Assembly: GCA_036346355.1 (NCBI GenBank)
Contig: CM070572.1
Coordinates: 40,275,944-40,339,943 of the forward strand
Direction of reading: 5' to 3'
Source of the DNA: Rhipidocladum racemiflorum
Taxonomy: Eukaryota; Streptophyta; Magnoliopsida; Poales; Poaceae
DNA length: 64,000 nucleotides
The notes beneath the pieces are model-generated. The model made no database searches. It had not been told where the DNA came from and worked only from the letters and a program-made list of their open reading frames with translations. Both the position numbers and the translations under genes were made by a program. Positions 34,476 through 44,585 of the stretch are shown here, piece after piece. How positions within the stretch are numbered: the first letter of the stretch is position 1; each line of letters begins with the position of its first letter.

Positions 34476-34737
34476 GGGTTAAGTTTTGCTTGCTGAAGAG
34501 GCGACATGTATTGTGGCCGTAGTGGAAGTGTACCCCTCGGTCGGTTTTTATAGTGGGAATGATGGGTTGTGGTTTGTCGCTTGGTGGTGTGAAGAGTGTT
34601 GTCCCATCATCAAAGCTGCACGACCTGTCACCCTCTGTGAAAAGCTGCACAACGTGTATTCATTGAATGTGTATCCGGTGTTGTGTTGTCACGTCGTGTG
34701 AGAAAGTAAAAGCGATGACAGCACAATTAACGGTGTG

Positions 34738-34862
34738 AAATAATAAAAGTACATAATATGAGAAAGTACACAAAATGGATAGTATGACATAATATGAGAA
34801 AGTACACAAAATGGATAATATGATAAACTACATAACATGAGAAAGTACACAAAAATGGATCA
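34738..34862. repeat. Three tandem units of about 45 bp after the PMD gene
   Basis: Units share ATGAGAAAGTACACAAAATGG and lie right after the PMD stop codon, probably in its 3' UTR. Confidence 0.7.
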
Positions 34863-34870
34863 CGGACAAC

Positions 34871-35590
34871 CTAATCCTGATCACCCCCCGGTGGTGGACC
34901 CTGACCCCTACCCCTAGCGCGACCTCTCTTTGGCCGACGTGCTGAAGCGGGTGCATCGTCGAGTGGTCATGGGTGAAGCGGTTGTGATGGTCCCGCCTGA
35001 CCATAGTCTGAAGGGCTATACCGCTGCACCGGGCAACGCACGTGGGGAGGCAACGTGTACTACATAGCTGGAGGAGGGTGCGTGACTGGAGGAGGCTGTG
35101 TGTACTGCGTGGCTGGAGGAGGCTGCGTGTACTGAGTGCCTGAGAAGAACTGATCCACCCAGTAGTCAATATCGGCGTACCTTAACTAAGTGCTTGAAGG
35201 AGAGGTCTATCCTCCACCCTGATGGCCATCTGCAGTTCAGACAATAACATCTAATCATAGTTAGGTGATTAGATTCGAAACATGAACAATTGAATATTGC
35301 TTGACTTACCTGGTGTGGGGACCATTGTGGTACCGTGTGGTGGTACCTGCCAACCGGATCCTCCAGCCATGTCTAGGGCCGGAGGCACGGGGGTGTGGAA
35401 GCTGTAGCCCATCTGTAGTGTGGGTCGAGGAGCTGAGCCCGAGTGGCGGTCTGGACGAAGTGCAAGCCAAAACAGTGGCATCTGGGATGTGCCAATAAGC
35501 ACCAAGCCCACGATCTGTCGAGACTGCGCCCCCACCTCCTCCATTGTGACAGTGATCCCTACTGTAGCCTAGCCAGAAATTCAGTGGCAT
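34871..35590 (-). pseudogene. PMD protein gene of MULE2, 3' exons
   Basis: Exon 35317-35590 encodes a segment with IVGLVLIGTSQMPLFWLAL and HTPVPPALDMAGGSGWQVPP, ending at a CAG/GTAAGT donor. The last exon encodes a proline-rich tail with QYTQPPPATQYTQPPP repeats and a basic RPKRGRARGRGQGPPP end, with a stop at 34871. Such a low-complexity RG-rich tail is usual in transposon-borne grass PMD proteins. A TAG and a TGA interrupt the tail frame. The copia insertion at 35604 lies in the intron before these exons. Confidence 0.6.
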
Positions 35591-35699
35591 GCTGGTGCAA
35601 GTATGTGAAATCATGTGCTGAAAAATTGGCTTAGAATTGAATTTGCAAATGTGCTGGTGCATGTGCTTGACAATTTGACAAGAAGCAGTAAGTTTCGCT

Positions 35700-36185
35700 T
35701 TTGCGCCGGACCAAGATCTCAAGAAACAGTAAGTCTCCCATGTACGACGGACAAAGTTTTTGGGTCTGTCGTGAACGTGTTTTTGAGCTCATGAGTCGAA
35801 CTCAATCTTCCAAGAAACCAGTAAGTTTTGCATGTACGGCGAACAAACTTCTTTGGTCAGTCGTGAATGCATTTTTTAGGGTTTCGTTCGGACCATGTTG
35901 TTTTTGAAACCGAGCGTGGCACGTTTGCGCCGGACAAGATTTTTTGTCCGTCGTGAACATGAATTTGAAAGCGTTTTGAACCGAGACTTTTGCATGTCTG
36001 ACGGATCGATTTTGGTTGTCCGTCGTAAACATGTTTTTGGCCTAATGTTTTCTTTTGGAACCGAGAGTTTCCCTTATACAACGGACGGACTTTGTTGGTC
36101 CGTTGTGAAGCTGTTTTCTAGGGTTTCACTTGGCATTTGCGCCGGTGGTTTTGTTTGTCCGTCGTGAGCAGCGTTTTCTTTGAAT
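35700..36185. repeat. Six hairpin modules of CGACGGACAA...TTGTCCGTCG in U3
   Basis: Six units spaced 65-90 bp pair a GACGGAC-type half with a GTCCGTCG-type half, each followed by TGAAC.TG. The same array lies at 45740-46210 in the other LTR. They are placed where promoter or enhancer elements of the LTR would sit. Confidence 0.75.
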
Positions 36186-36519
36186 TAGGGTTTTGATCAG
36201 AATTGAAATAATTTGAATTTGAGATTATGAAATTTGTGATGATTTCATGATGCTTCTTTTGAAGTGGACTTTATGCAATGCTCATGTGAGTAGTTGCATG
36301 GATTGATGTGAGTCAAGTCGTGGACTTGTGCTCGGACTTGTTTTGTGGTTTGTTCATGTGCGGTATTGCTCGAAGACGAATGTGGTCGATGACGGACCGG
36401 AACTAGGTTCATGGAGGAACCGAGGTTCGGGACTAGGTTCAGGATTAACAGAGGTCTTGGTGGTCAAGGATGTCATGCGGGACGTTAGTGCTAAGAGAAT
36501 GGTGCACATGAATAATGGT

Positions 36520-36650
36520 TAGTCACGTGAGAATGGAAGGAGTTCATTCGCGTGAAAAGTGTTAGTCACGTGAGTATGGCGGTGGCCATACGCGTGCAAA
36601 GTGTTAGTCACGTGAGTATGGTAGGGTTACCATACGCGTGCAAGAGTTGT
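36520..36650 (+). promoter_or_regulatory. Three G-box hairpins and TATA box of the copia LTR
   Basis: GTTAGTCACGTGAG occurs three times (CACGTG at 36524, 36567 and 36609). Each is followed by an inverse half such as CCATACGCGTG, so the modules can fold as hairpins. CACGTG is the plant G-box bound by bZIP and bHLH factors. The TTTAAATA box lies about 130 bp downstream at 36743. The right LTR has the same layout (TATA at 46783-46790). Confidence 0.65.
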
Positions 36651-37418
36651 ACTCGGCCAGGTTGGGCCAAGTAGAGTTGTGTTGGATACGGATTCCTTCT
36701 AGGGAATAGGAATCGTATTCAGAACTCTTTGTGGGTTGGTGCTTTAAATAGGTGGGGGGTCTCCTGTTGAAAGGCACCAAGTAGAGCTGAGCGCATCAAG
36801 CTTTGAGCTTGGTTTTAGGGTTTGTACTCTTTTGATGAGAGTATTTTAGACAAGAAATAAAGATCAATTCTTCCAAGATTTTTGCGTGCTCTACAAGAAC
36901 CACGTCGCTCTGGTGTTTTCTGTTTTGGTTCTTGTTTGCATGCTTGTTCTAATTCTAGATTGGTTTTTGATCGTTGAGTTTCATCTTGATTTGATCCATC
37001 AAAAACCGTTCTAGGGTATTGATTTAGAGTTTCTCAAAGTCTAGTTAATTAATCTTTTGAAGATTTTGTTTAATCTTGAAGTTTTGATTAGATTGATTCT
37101 CGTCAAGTTCTGAAACAGCAAGCTTGCGAAGCTCATAACTTTTGATCTGTAAGTCCGATCGAGCTGATTCTTTTTGGGTTCGGTTCGTACTGGAATCTAG
37201 TTTCTTGTGTCCAAATTTCAGATCGATCCGACGGTTGGATCTCAAGGAATTCGCGTTTTACCGAACTTCTGTCATTCTGTTTTTGTCGAAAACGAGGCAA
37301 TTATTTGGTTCTGTTTTGGGGTGAACTTTTAATAGGTCAAGAATTTGGTTTTAGCTTCCGCACAATCATTCACCCCCCCTCTGATTGCTATATTCGTATA
37401 CTTCGATCCTACAAAGTA

Positions 37419-39391
37419 CCTATCACGTACGAATAAACGATAAGCATAATGACAGAGGGTAACAAATAGATGATGTAATTTACGAAATAAGACTTTACCA
37501 TCGCGTGCATTGCCACTCCTGCCTGGCCCGGGTACAAGTCTGCCACGCTAGGAGCATACCTCCGGGCCGGTGGGTCCTCCACAAGTAGAAGACGAGTACG
37601 GGTCCGGGGCACGTACCAGTCCAGGTACTCCTGGTAGGAGGAGTCATAGGGCGTGTTATCATCAACAACGTCCTCCAACGCCCCATCCCACTGGGCGAGC
37701 CACAACGCCATCCTCTGAACCAAGGTCACCATGGTCTTCTGGGGTCCCTAGGTGGAGTACCTGCACATAAATTTATATTATTACAAATATAACATAAGCA
37801 CTTAGCATACTTGTAGTGGCGAGTAACTCATGAGTGCACTTTCGCTGGCACGCGATCCCCCAAAGGAACAAGGACTACCTGGCGAAGTCCGAACTGCCTA
37901 AGAACTCGTTGCGGCTTGTAGTCCTCCACGAAGACGTCAAAGACTAGCTTCCTCCTATTCAGCCCGATGGCGTGGTCCTGTGTACAAAGATCGAGACCCC
38001 CCCCGCAGCTCTATCCACTACACGCTGGTCGCTGTAAGGGTCTCAGATGACATGCTCCGCCCTTAGGTGGTCGAAGGCCTCCGTGAAGGAGGTACACCGA
38101 ACGTACCTGGAGATCTGCCCACTGTGGCTGCAATAGAGAAGAAATAACTGTAAGCATATGCAATTAAAATTACAATTGCATAAATGAGTAAAAACATGTA
38201 CCCGTCGCTTAGTCCAAAGCGAGTCCATCGTCGGTCGATCGATCGCATCACCGTCGTACATGTCGGCGGTGTAGTGTCGAGGGTCGACCCACGGGGAAGT
38301 GCTCAAACGACCACAGCTAAAGAAGAAGAGGCATCCCTGTAAGATTGGGGCTCTTGCTTTTCTTCACGCACGCGTCGCAAAGGACGCAGTACGTGGCAGT
38401 AAGAACCGCTGAACCCCAGGATACCTGTGGTACATCATCAGGCTCAACGTCGGCAATAGCCCGTGCATGGGTTATCCAATGCACGTCTACGCTGTCGCCG
38501 TGAGTCGACGTGAACATCACCTAGCCGAACAACTAGAGTAGATAGGCCTTAACGTGCCTAGCAACCTGGTAGTTGGTGAATTGAGCCGCCATATGCTACA
38601 CCTGTGACAATTTAAATAGTGTGATATCATATCAATGTTATGCAAAACTGTAATAATATACTAACATGTATAACCACTAACCTCAAACTGCGCCAACCAC
38701 CTCCTCGATGGCTCGTGCCTCTTGCCCATCGGTATCTCTGGGTCGACAGCCGCCACCCGTGAACGCGCCTCCAAGTCCGCCACCCACCCGGCAGGAGTCA
38801 CCGAGGGTCCAATCGGTGTCCCGGTGTTCGGCAAGCCTGTAGCATGGCGACGTCCAGCAGTGTCACCGTCACCTCCAAGAAGGGAAGGTGAAAAGTTGCG
38901 TCTCTGGCCTCCAATGGTCGACCAAACACGCTATCAGGGAACTGTCGAACGAAAAACACCGTGGCCGCTCTGGACCGTCGTCACCCTCGGCCTGGTCGTC
39001 AGGCTCACCTGCGTGACAGCTGAACCCTCCACCATGCGTACTAGCGGTAGCAACCTGGCGCGTGCCAACCTATCGAGAAATAAAAGAGTTGCATTAGTTA
39101 AATATAAGTTATATGACCACCAATTTTACGACTAATGTAACATGTAAATGTACTGCAACTAACCTGGTGTGGAAGCGAGGCTCAACGCACCATGCCTTCT
39201 TAGGCACACGGATCCGCAGTAGGGGCGCCTTCTCATTGCCCTATGTCGTGTGAATGTGCGCACGGTGCCGCACATCCAAGACAGGGTTCAGAAGTGAGTC
39301 GACCTGCTCCATCCCTGCATGTAAACAATGGAAATATTTATTGCACATAAAATCAAAAGATATAAGCGTTGAACATAAATAATACTAAACA
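37419..39391 (-). pseudogene. PMD protein gene, 5' exons, left copy
   Basis: This is nearly identical to 47457-49433 (see that entry for domains) and is the stretch that follows the solo LTR. The start ATG is at 39312. The exon ending VAMHAM stops at a GTAAAG donor near 37498. It carries the same in-frame stops as the right copy. It also differs in a few short clusters, for example 37973-38000, where the right copy reads HAYWLNRRK and this one HAIGLNRRK. Confidence 0.65.
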
Positions 39392-39449
39392 TACTACAAG
39401 AGGTAGAAAACAAAACCATGATTCACAACGTTATATAACTCTATTTGAT
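39392..39449. other. Junction: CACTA left end joined to copia gag
   Basis: 39392-39448 repeats the first 57 bases of the CACTA element at 49434. At 39449 the match to the right copy stops abruptly after CTCTATTTGA and copia gag begins (LFDRVVHL in frame). Up to about 8 bases (CTATTTGA) could belong to either partner, which would fit microhomology joining. Confidence 0.8.
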
Positions 39450-40337
39450 CGTGTGGTTCACCTTCGATCCACATATGAGGTATGGAAATCTCTTTGTGAT
39501 TACCATGAGGGTTCTAACACTGTCAAAGAGGTTCGCCAAGATATTTACAAAAAGGAATACATGCGTTTTGAGATGAAACCTAGTGAATCTGTAGATGACT
39601 TCTTTGCACGTTTCAATAAAATTCTTAGCAATCTACGTGCTGTTGGAGTTAGCTACACTGATGCTGAAAATGCTCGACAATTGCTTAGTGCTTTGGACAT
39701 GTCAGTGTGGGAGATGAAAGTAACATCTATACAAGAATCTACTACCATGAGCACACTCACATTAGATGTTCTTTACTCTAAGTTGAAAACTCATGAGTTG
39801 GATGTTCTTGCCAGGAAGGGTGACATTAAATCAATTGCTTTGATCTCTAACCCTAACATGTCAAATGCAAATTCTTCTTCTAGCTTTGCCTTGTCTTCCA
39901 TGTCTTCTTTAACAGATGAGCAACTTGAAGAGTTTCCTGAAGAAGATCTGGCACTACTCTCTTCTCGCTTTAACAAAGCTTTGCGTAATGTGAGAATGAG
40001 AAAGAGAGGTGGTCCTCCAAGATGCTATGAGTGTGGTGACCTCAACCATATTCGCACAAATTGTCCTAAGCTTGCAGGAAAAACATCAAAGGAGGAGAAG
40101 GATAACGACAGAAGGAATGAGAAGAAAAGGTTCTCGTCAAATGATAGGAAGAAGAAGAGCTTCATCAACCGCAAGGTGGTTCACCGAGTTCTTTCCGCTC
40201 TTGAACAAGTTAATTTGAGCGATGTGGACTCGGAGAGCAGCGAAGATGATGCAACTCCAAGCAAACATGATTTGATGGGATTGTGTCTCATGGCAAGCGA
40301 CAAGGATAGCTTCACCGAGGACGGGAATGACAAATGA
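39449..40337 (+). pseudogene. Copia gag, 5' truncated
   Basis: Gag packages the element RNA in cytoplasmic particles. The frame enters from the junction without its own start, so roughly the first 100 or more residues, the leader, PBS and 5' LTR are missing. It reads DRVVHLRSTYEVWKSL and a CDYHEGS segment typical of copia gag. It continues through RFEMKPSESVDDFFARFNKI to a zinc knuckle CYECGDLNHIRTNC (CX2CX4HX4C, about 40022-40065), then a Lys-rich segment. It stops at 40335-40337. The coding continues in another frame from 40327, so a frameshift probably ended a longer gag. Confidence 0.85.
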
Positions 40338-40800
40338 CTTCAATGAGGTAGATCTTTCTTATGATGAATTAGCTATTGCTGTTGCTCGTCTTGGTAAACT
40401 GCTTGATAAACGTGACAAGAAAATTAAGAAACATGATTTTCTTGTGAAGTCATTGAATGCTGAAATTGCTAGACTTAAGACATTGATTCTTGATGATGAT
40501 ACTTGTAAATCATGTGACTTAATTTACAATGAGCTCACCTTGCTTAGGAAAGAACACGCTCTTCTGTTGCATCTAAATGAGAAAAATGAGAAACATGTTA
40601 AACATGCTAGCTGTTCCACTGATGATTTGCATAGTTTAACTTCTTGTTCTAAATGCTCAACTCTTGAATTAAAATTGAAAGATGCAAATGCTAGGGTTTC
40701 TCAATTGACTGATAATCTGCTTACTCATGAGGTTCTTTCATGCTCTACTTGTAAATGTAAGCAGAAGGGAAGGTCAATATTCCTTGCAATAATTGTTTAA
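40327..40800 (+). pseudogene. Gag C-terminal coiled-coil region
   Basis: The 157-codon frame overlaps the gag stop by 11 bases. It begins with YDELAIAVARLGKLLDKRD, followed by heptad-like Leu/Ile repeats with KK and EK pairs, and Cys pairs (SCSKCS, CSTCKCK). This Cys-containing coiled-coil extension after the zinc knuckle is seen in long copia gag proteins of the Sirevirus type. It ends in a frameshift near 40770. Confidence 0.65.
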
Positions 40801-40920
40801 CTCTTGCTAAGAAAGTTGATTACTTGCAAAAGTCTTTGGAACGTTTCACTAATGGCAAGAAAAAGTTGAACATGATTTTGGATCAATCTAAGGTTAGCAC
40901 AAACAAGAGAGGTTTAGGTT

Positions 40921-41223
40921 TTGATCCTTATGCCACATATGAAACTAAACCTCGCCATTGTTGTTCGTGCTCCTTGCAAAATTGAGTTATCTAATGAGCC
41001 TAAGAAAATTGCTTTTCAATCTGCTTTGGTTTTATCTTCTACTATGATGAATGCAAAATGTGCTTCTCTTGTTAAAGCCAAACTTCATGCTAAGTACACT
41101 TGCACTCATTTTGGTATAGATGGACATCTACTAGATTTTTGCTTAAGAATACCCAGACAGCAAAGGAAAGAAATGACTAAGGCTAGGTCTAACTTCAGAA
41201 AAGCACACTTAGCTTCTCACTAA
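40921..41223 (+). pseudogene. Gag-pol linker with a second, damaged zinc knuckle
   Basis: The frame contains CTHFGIDGHLLDFC, which fits CX2CX4HX4C except that the second Cys is Phe. It links gag to the protease region. Stops on both sides show decay. The flanking bases 40801-40920 and 41224-41390 are non-open remains of the same polyprotein. Confidence 0.6.
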
Positions 41224-41390
41224 GCGCCTAGAGAGTTGAAAACACCTTCTGTTCCTATAAACATGAGAAAAGGAAAAGCTGATTTTGTGCATAAAAATTC
41301 TCGTGTTGTGCCTCTTGTTGTGTCGTCGTGTGTCTCGATCTTTGGATTCCCAAAAATCTCATTCCTAACCCTTGATCTTGAGACCTCGAC

Positions 41391-42060
41391 ATGTTTTGTT
41401 GCTATGTAGGCTTCTCGCGCGAGGAAGGAGAACTTATTGCTAGTGGATTCGGATGCTCACGCCACATGTCCGGTGATAAGAATTGGTTCTCCTCCTCACT
41501 CGTGCATCTCGTCTTTGAAAGTGTTACTATTGGAGATGCTTCTTCCTCTATTGTTGTGGCAAAAGGTACAGAAAAGGTAAGTGACAAGTTTATGTTCAAG
41601 GATGTGGCTCTTGTTGAAAACTTGAAATATAACTTGCTTTCTGTCTCTCAAATGCTTGATGAAGATCTTGAGATAAGCTTTAAGAAAAATGAATGCAAAG
41701 TGCTAGATGCTTCAGGTAATCTTGTGTTCAAAATTTCTCGTTTTGGAAGAGTCTTTAAAGCTGATTTTGATGCATCACCTTCTTCTAAGCATAGGTGTCT
41801 AATTGCCAATGTTTCTAAAGACTTATTTTTTTGGCATCGTAGACTTGGTCATGTTGGTTTTGATCATCTTACTCGTGTAAGTGGTTTAGATCTTATACGT
41901 GGCTTGCCTAAGCTTAAGGGTGATAGCAATCTAGTATGTTCTTCTTGTAGACATGGTAAGATGATTGCAGGTTCACATCCACCTCTTACCATAGTGATGA
42001 CAAAGCGCTCGGGACAGCTTCTACATCTTGATACTGATTGGACCATCTCGAGTTCAATCC
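41391..42060 (+). pseudogene. Copia protease remnant and GAG-pre-integrase domain
   Basis: The protease active site should read DSGCSRHM. Here the Asp-Ser part is in one frame (LLVDS, about 41440) and CSRHMSGDKNW in the next, so a one-base loss destroys the catalytic site. The pre-integrase zinc domain is intact: FWHRRLGHVGFDHL with the two His, then CSSCRHGKM with the two Cys. The frame breaks again near 42030 at the start of the integrase core. Confidence 0.8.
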
Positions 42061-42786
42061 TTTGGAGGCAAACGGTATGTGCTTGTGATTGTTGATGATT
42101 TTTCTAGATACTCTTGGGTGTATTTTATGGCATCTAAGGATGAGGCTTTTAGTCATTTTAGAAGTCTTGTTCTTAGGCTTTCTGTTGACCATCCAGGAGC
42201 TCTCAAAGCTATTAGAAGTGATAATGGAACTGAATTCAAAAATGCTTCTTTTGATCACTTTTGTACTGAAAAAGGAATTGATCATCAATTTTCATCTCCT
42301 AGAGTGCCTCAACAAAATGGTGTAGTTGAAAGGAAAAATAGAACGTTGGTTGAGATGGCTAGAACCATGTTAGATGAACATCACACTCCTAGAAACTTTT
42401 GGGCTGAAGCGATTTCAACTGCATGTTATGTTTCAAACCGTGTGTTTTTGAGATCAAAATTGGGTAAGACTCCATATGAGCTTCGGTTTGGACACAGGCC
42501 TACTGTTTCTCACTTTAGGGTTTTTGGATGCAAATGCTTTGTCTTGAAATCTGGAAATCTTGATAAATTTGAAGCTAGATCAATGGATGGCTTTTTCCTT
42601 GGATATCCTGCTCATACTCGTGGCTATCGTGTGCTTGTTTTGGAGACTAACAAAATTGTGGAAACTTGTGAAGTTACTTTTGATGAGGCTAGTCCAGGCA
42701 CTAGTCCAAGTGATGCAGGTACAGACGCATATGTTCAGGGGAGAAAATCTTTGAAGATAATGATGATGTTGAAGATGAGGTCTTGA
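42028..42786 (+). pseudogene. Copia integrase core
   Basis: Integrase inserts the DNA copy. The frame covers VIVDDFSRYSWVYF, IRSDNGTEFKN (second catalytic Asp) and VPQQNGVVERKNRTL (catalytic Glu). The first catalytic Asp (HLDT) lies upstream of the frameshift near 42035, so no single frame has all three. The C-terminal domain (ELRFGHRPTVSHFRVFGCKC) follows. The frame ends at 42784 with another shift into the RT frame. Confidence 0.85.
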
Positions 42787-43577
42787 CTCTTCCTAATGCA
42801 CAACAAGTCGTAGCACCTTTGGCACCTACTACTACATCACCTACACTAACCATCCTCATGCTACAACATCATCTCAGACATGCTGAAAATGAAGAAGGAG
42901 AAGGAGAAGTCTCAAAAGCCAATGCTCCCTTGCACATTCGTAAAATGCATCCATCTGAACAAATGATTGGAGACCTAAATGAGAGAGTCACTCGATCCAG
43001 GTTTATTCATTCGACACTCATGCTCATTCTCGCTTTAGTTGCTTCCTTTGAACCCAAAGATATATCTCATGCATTATCTGACGAATCTTGGATCAATGCC
43101 ATGCATGAAGAATTAGAGAATTTTGAACGAAATAAAGTTTGGAAACTTGTCTCACCACCTCCAGATTTTAATGTTATTGGAACTAGATGGGTTTTCAAAA
43201 ATAAACAAAGTGAGGATGGTGTTGTTGTTAGAAACAAGGCTAGATTGGTTGCTCAAGGTTACACTCAAATTGAAGGCTTAGATTTTGATGAAACCTTTGC
43301 TCCTGTTGCTAGAATTGAAGCTATTAGAATCCTTTTAGCTTTTGCTGCATCCAAAGGTTTCAAATTGTATCAAATGGATGTGAAAAGTGCTTTTCTGAAT
43401 GGCTACATAAATGAGGAGGTTTATGTCAAGCAACCACCTGGTTTTGAAAATCCAAAGTTTCCAAATCATGTGTTCAAACTAACAAAAGCTTTGTATGGTT
43501 TGAAACAAGCCCCTAGAGCATGGTATGATAGGCTAAAAACCTTTTACTTAAAAGGGCTTTTTAATGGGAAAGGTTGA
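42783..43577 (+). pseudogene. Copia reverse transcriptase, N-terminal part
   Basis: Reverse transcriptase makes the element DNA. Visible motifs are KVWKLVSPPPDFNVIGTRWV, RLVAQGYTQIEGLDFDETFA, YQMDVKSAFLNGYI (first catalytic Asp) and ALYGLKQAPRAWYDRL. It stops at 43577 after a frameshift; the YVDD motif follows in another frame at about 43630. The N-terminal end is the linker after integrase. Confidence 0.9.
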
Positions 43578-44585
43578 CAAAACTCTCTTTTTACTCAAGC
43601 AAGGCAATGATCAACTATTCGTTCAGATTTATGTTGATGATATTATCTTTGGTGGTTCATCTCATGTTTTAGTGTCCGAAGTTTTGAAACAATGAGGAAG
43701 GAATTTGAGATGAGTATGATGGGTGAGTTGACATACTTTTGGGATTTCAAATCAAGCAAACGAAGGATGGTACTTTTGTACATCAAAGCAAATACACGAA
43801 AGACTTGCTACATCGCTTTGGAATGGAAAGCGACAAGCCGATCATGACACCCATGGAGAGCACTTGCGCGCCTTGACCACGATGAAGATGGTGAGCAAGG
43901 TTGATCAAAAGGAATATAGAAGCATGATAGGTTCACTTTTGTACCTCAACGCATCAAGGCCGGATATACAATTTCTTTGTATGCTTGTGTGCTTGTTTTC
44001 AAGCTTCCCCACGTGCTTCACATCGACAAGGTGTCAAAAGGATTTTCAGGTATCTTCATGGAACTCAAGATTTTGGCATTTGGCTTTCTGCTTCCTCATG
44101 CATTAGTTTGAGATCTTTTTCGATGCTGATTTTGGAGGATGTAGAATTGATAGGAAAAGCACTTCTGGTTCATGTCACTTCTTGGGAAATTCTCTCATAG
44201 CATGGTCATCTAGAAAGCAATCTTCTGTTGCACAATCAACTATTTGAATCTGAATATGTGGTCTTTGCTAGTTGTTGTTCTCAAATTCTTTGGATAGTAG
44301 CTACACTTAAAGATTATGGGGTTATTTTGGATAGTGTTCCTCTTACGTGTGATAACACTAGTGCAATTTGCATTGCTAAGAACCTCAGTACAACACTCTA
44401 GAACAAAACACATTGACATCAGATTTCACTTTCTTAGAGATCATGTTGAAAAAGGCAACATTGTGCTTCATCATGTGGATACTGAACATCAATTGGCAGA
44501 CATTTTCACAAAACCTTTGTCTTCTTCTCGTTTTGCTTTTATTCGGGGAGAACTTGGAATTGTTCATCCAATGGGATTGTTTTGA
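43578..44585 (+). pseudogene. Copia reverse transcriptase C-terminal part and RNase H
   Basis: The YVDDII active site is readable at about 43630-43650. Downstream, SRPDIQF and the RNase H part (TCDNTSAICIAKN, then RTKHIDIRFHFLRDHVEKG and HQLADIFTKPL) lie in several frames with many small shifts. The last frame (44316-44585) ends GIVHPMGLF followed by TGA. The protein is not functional as written. Confidence 0.85.

Larger units (their letters stand above)
35604..37413 (+). mobile_element. Copia (Sirevirus-like) solo LTR with duplication AAGTA on both sides
   Basis: The LTR starts TGTGAAATCATG, ends CGATCCTACA and is 1810 bp long. AAGTA precedes it (35599-35603) and also follows it directly (37414-37418). 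What follows is MULE2 PMD sequence, not a PBS, so this copy is a solo LTR. Its U3 part differs at many sites from the LTR at 45647, while the last 690 bp are nearly identical. It carries a TTTAAATA box (36743-36750) and an AATAAA signal near 36855. Confidence 0.85.

Noticed and set aside
34828..35169. 113-aa minus frame as the PMD C-terminus
   Set aside because: The PMD-like QPPPATQYTQPPP tail is in a different frame; this one is a shadow.
38722..39135. 137-aa plus-strand frame (and its copy at 48761-49177)
   Set aside because: It is antisense to PMD exons on the minus strand, where the conserved PMD core is read.
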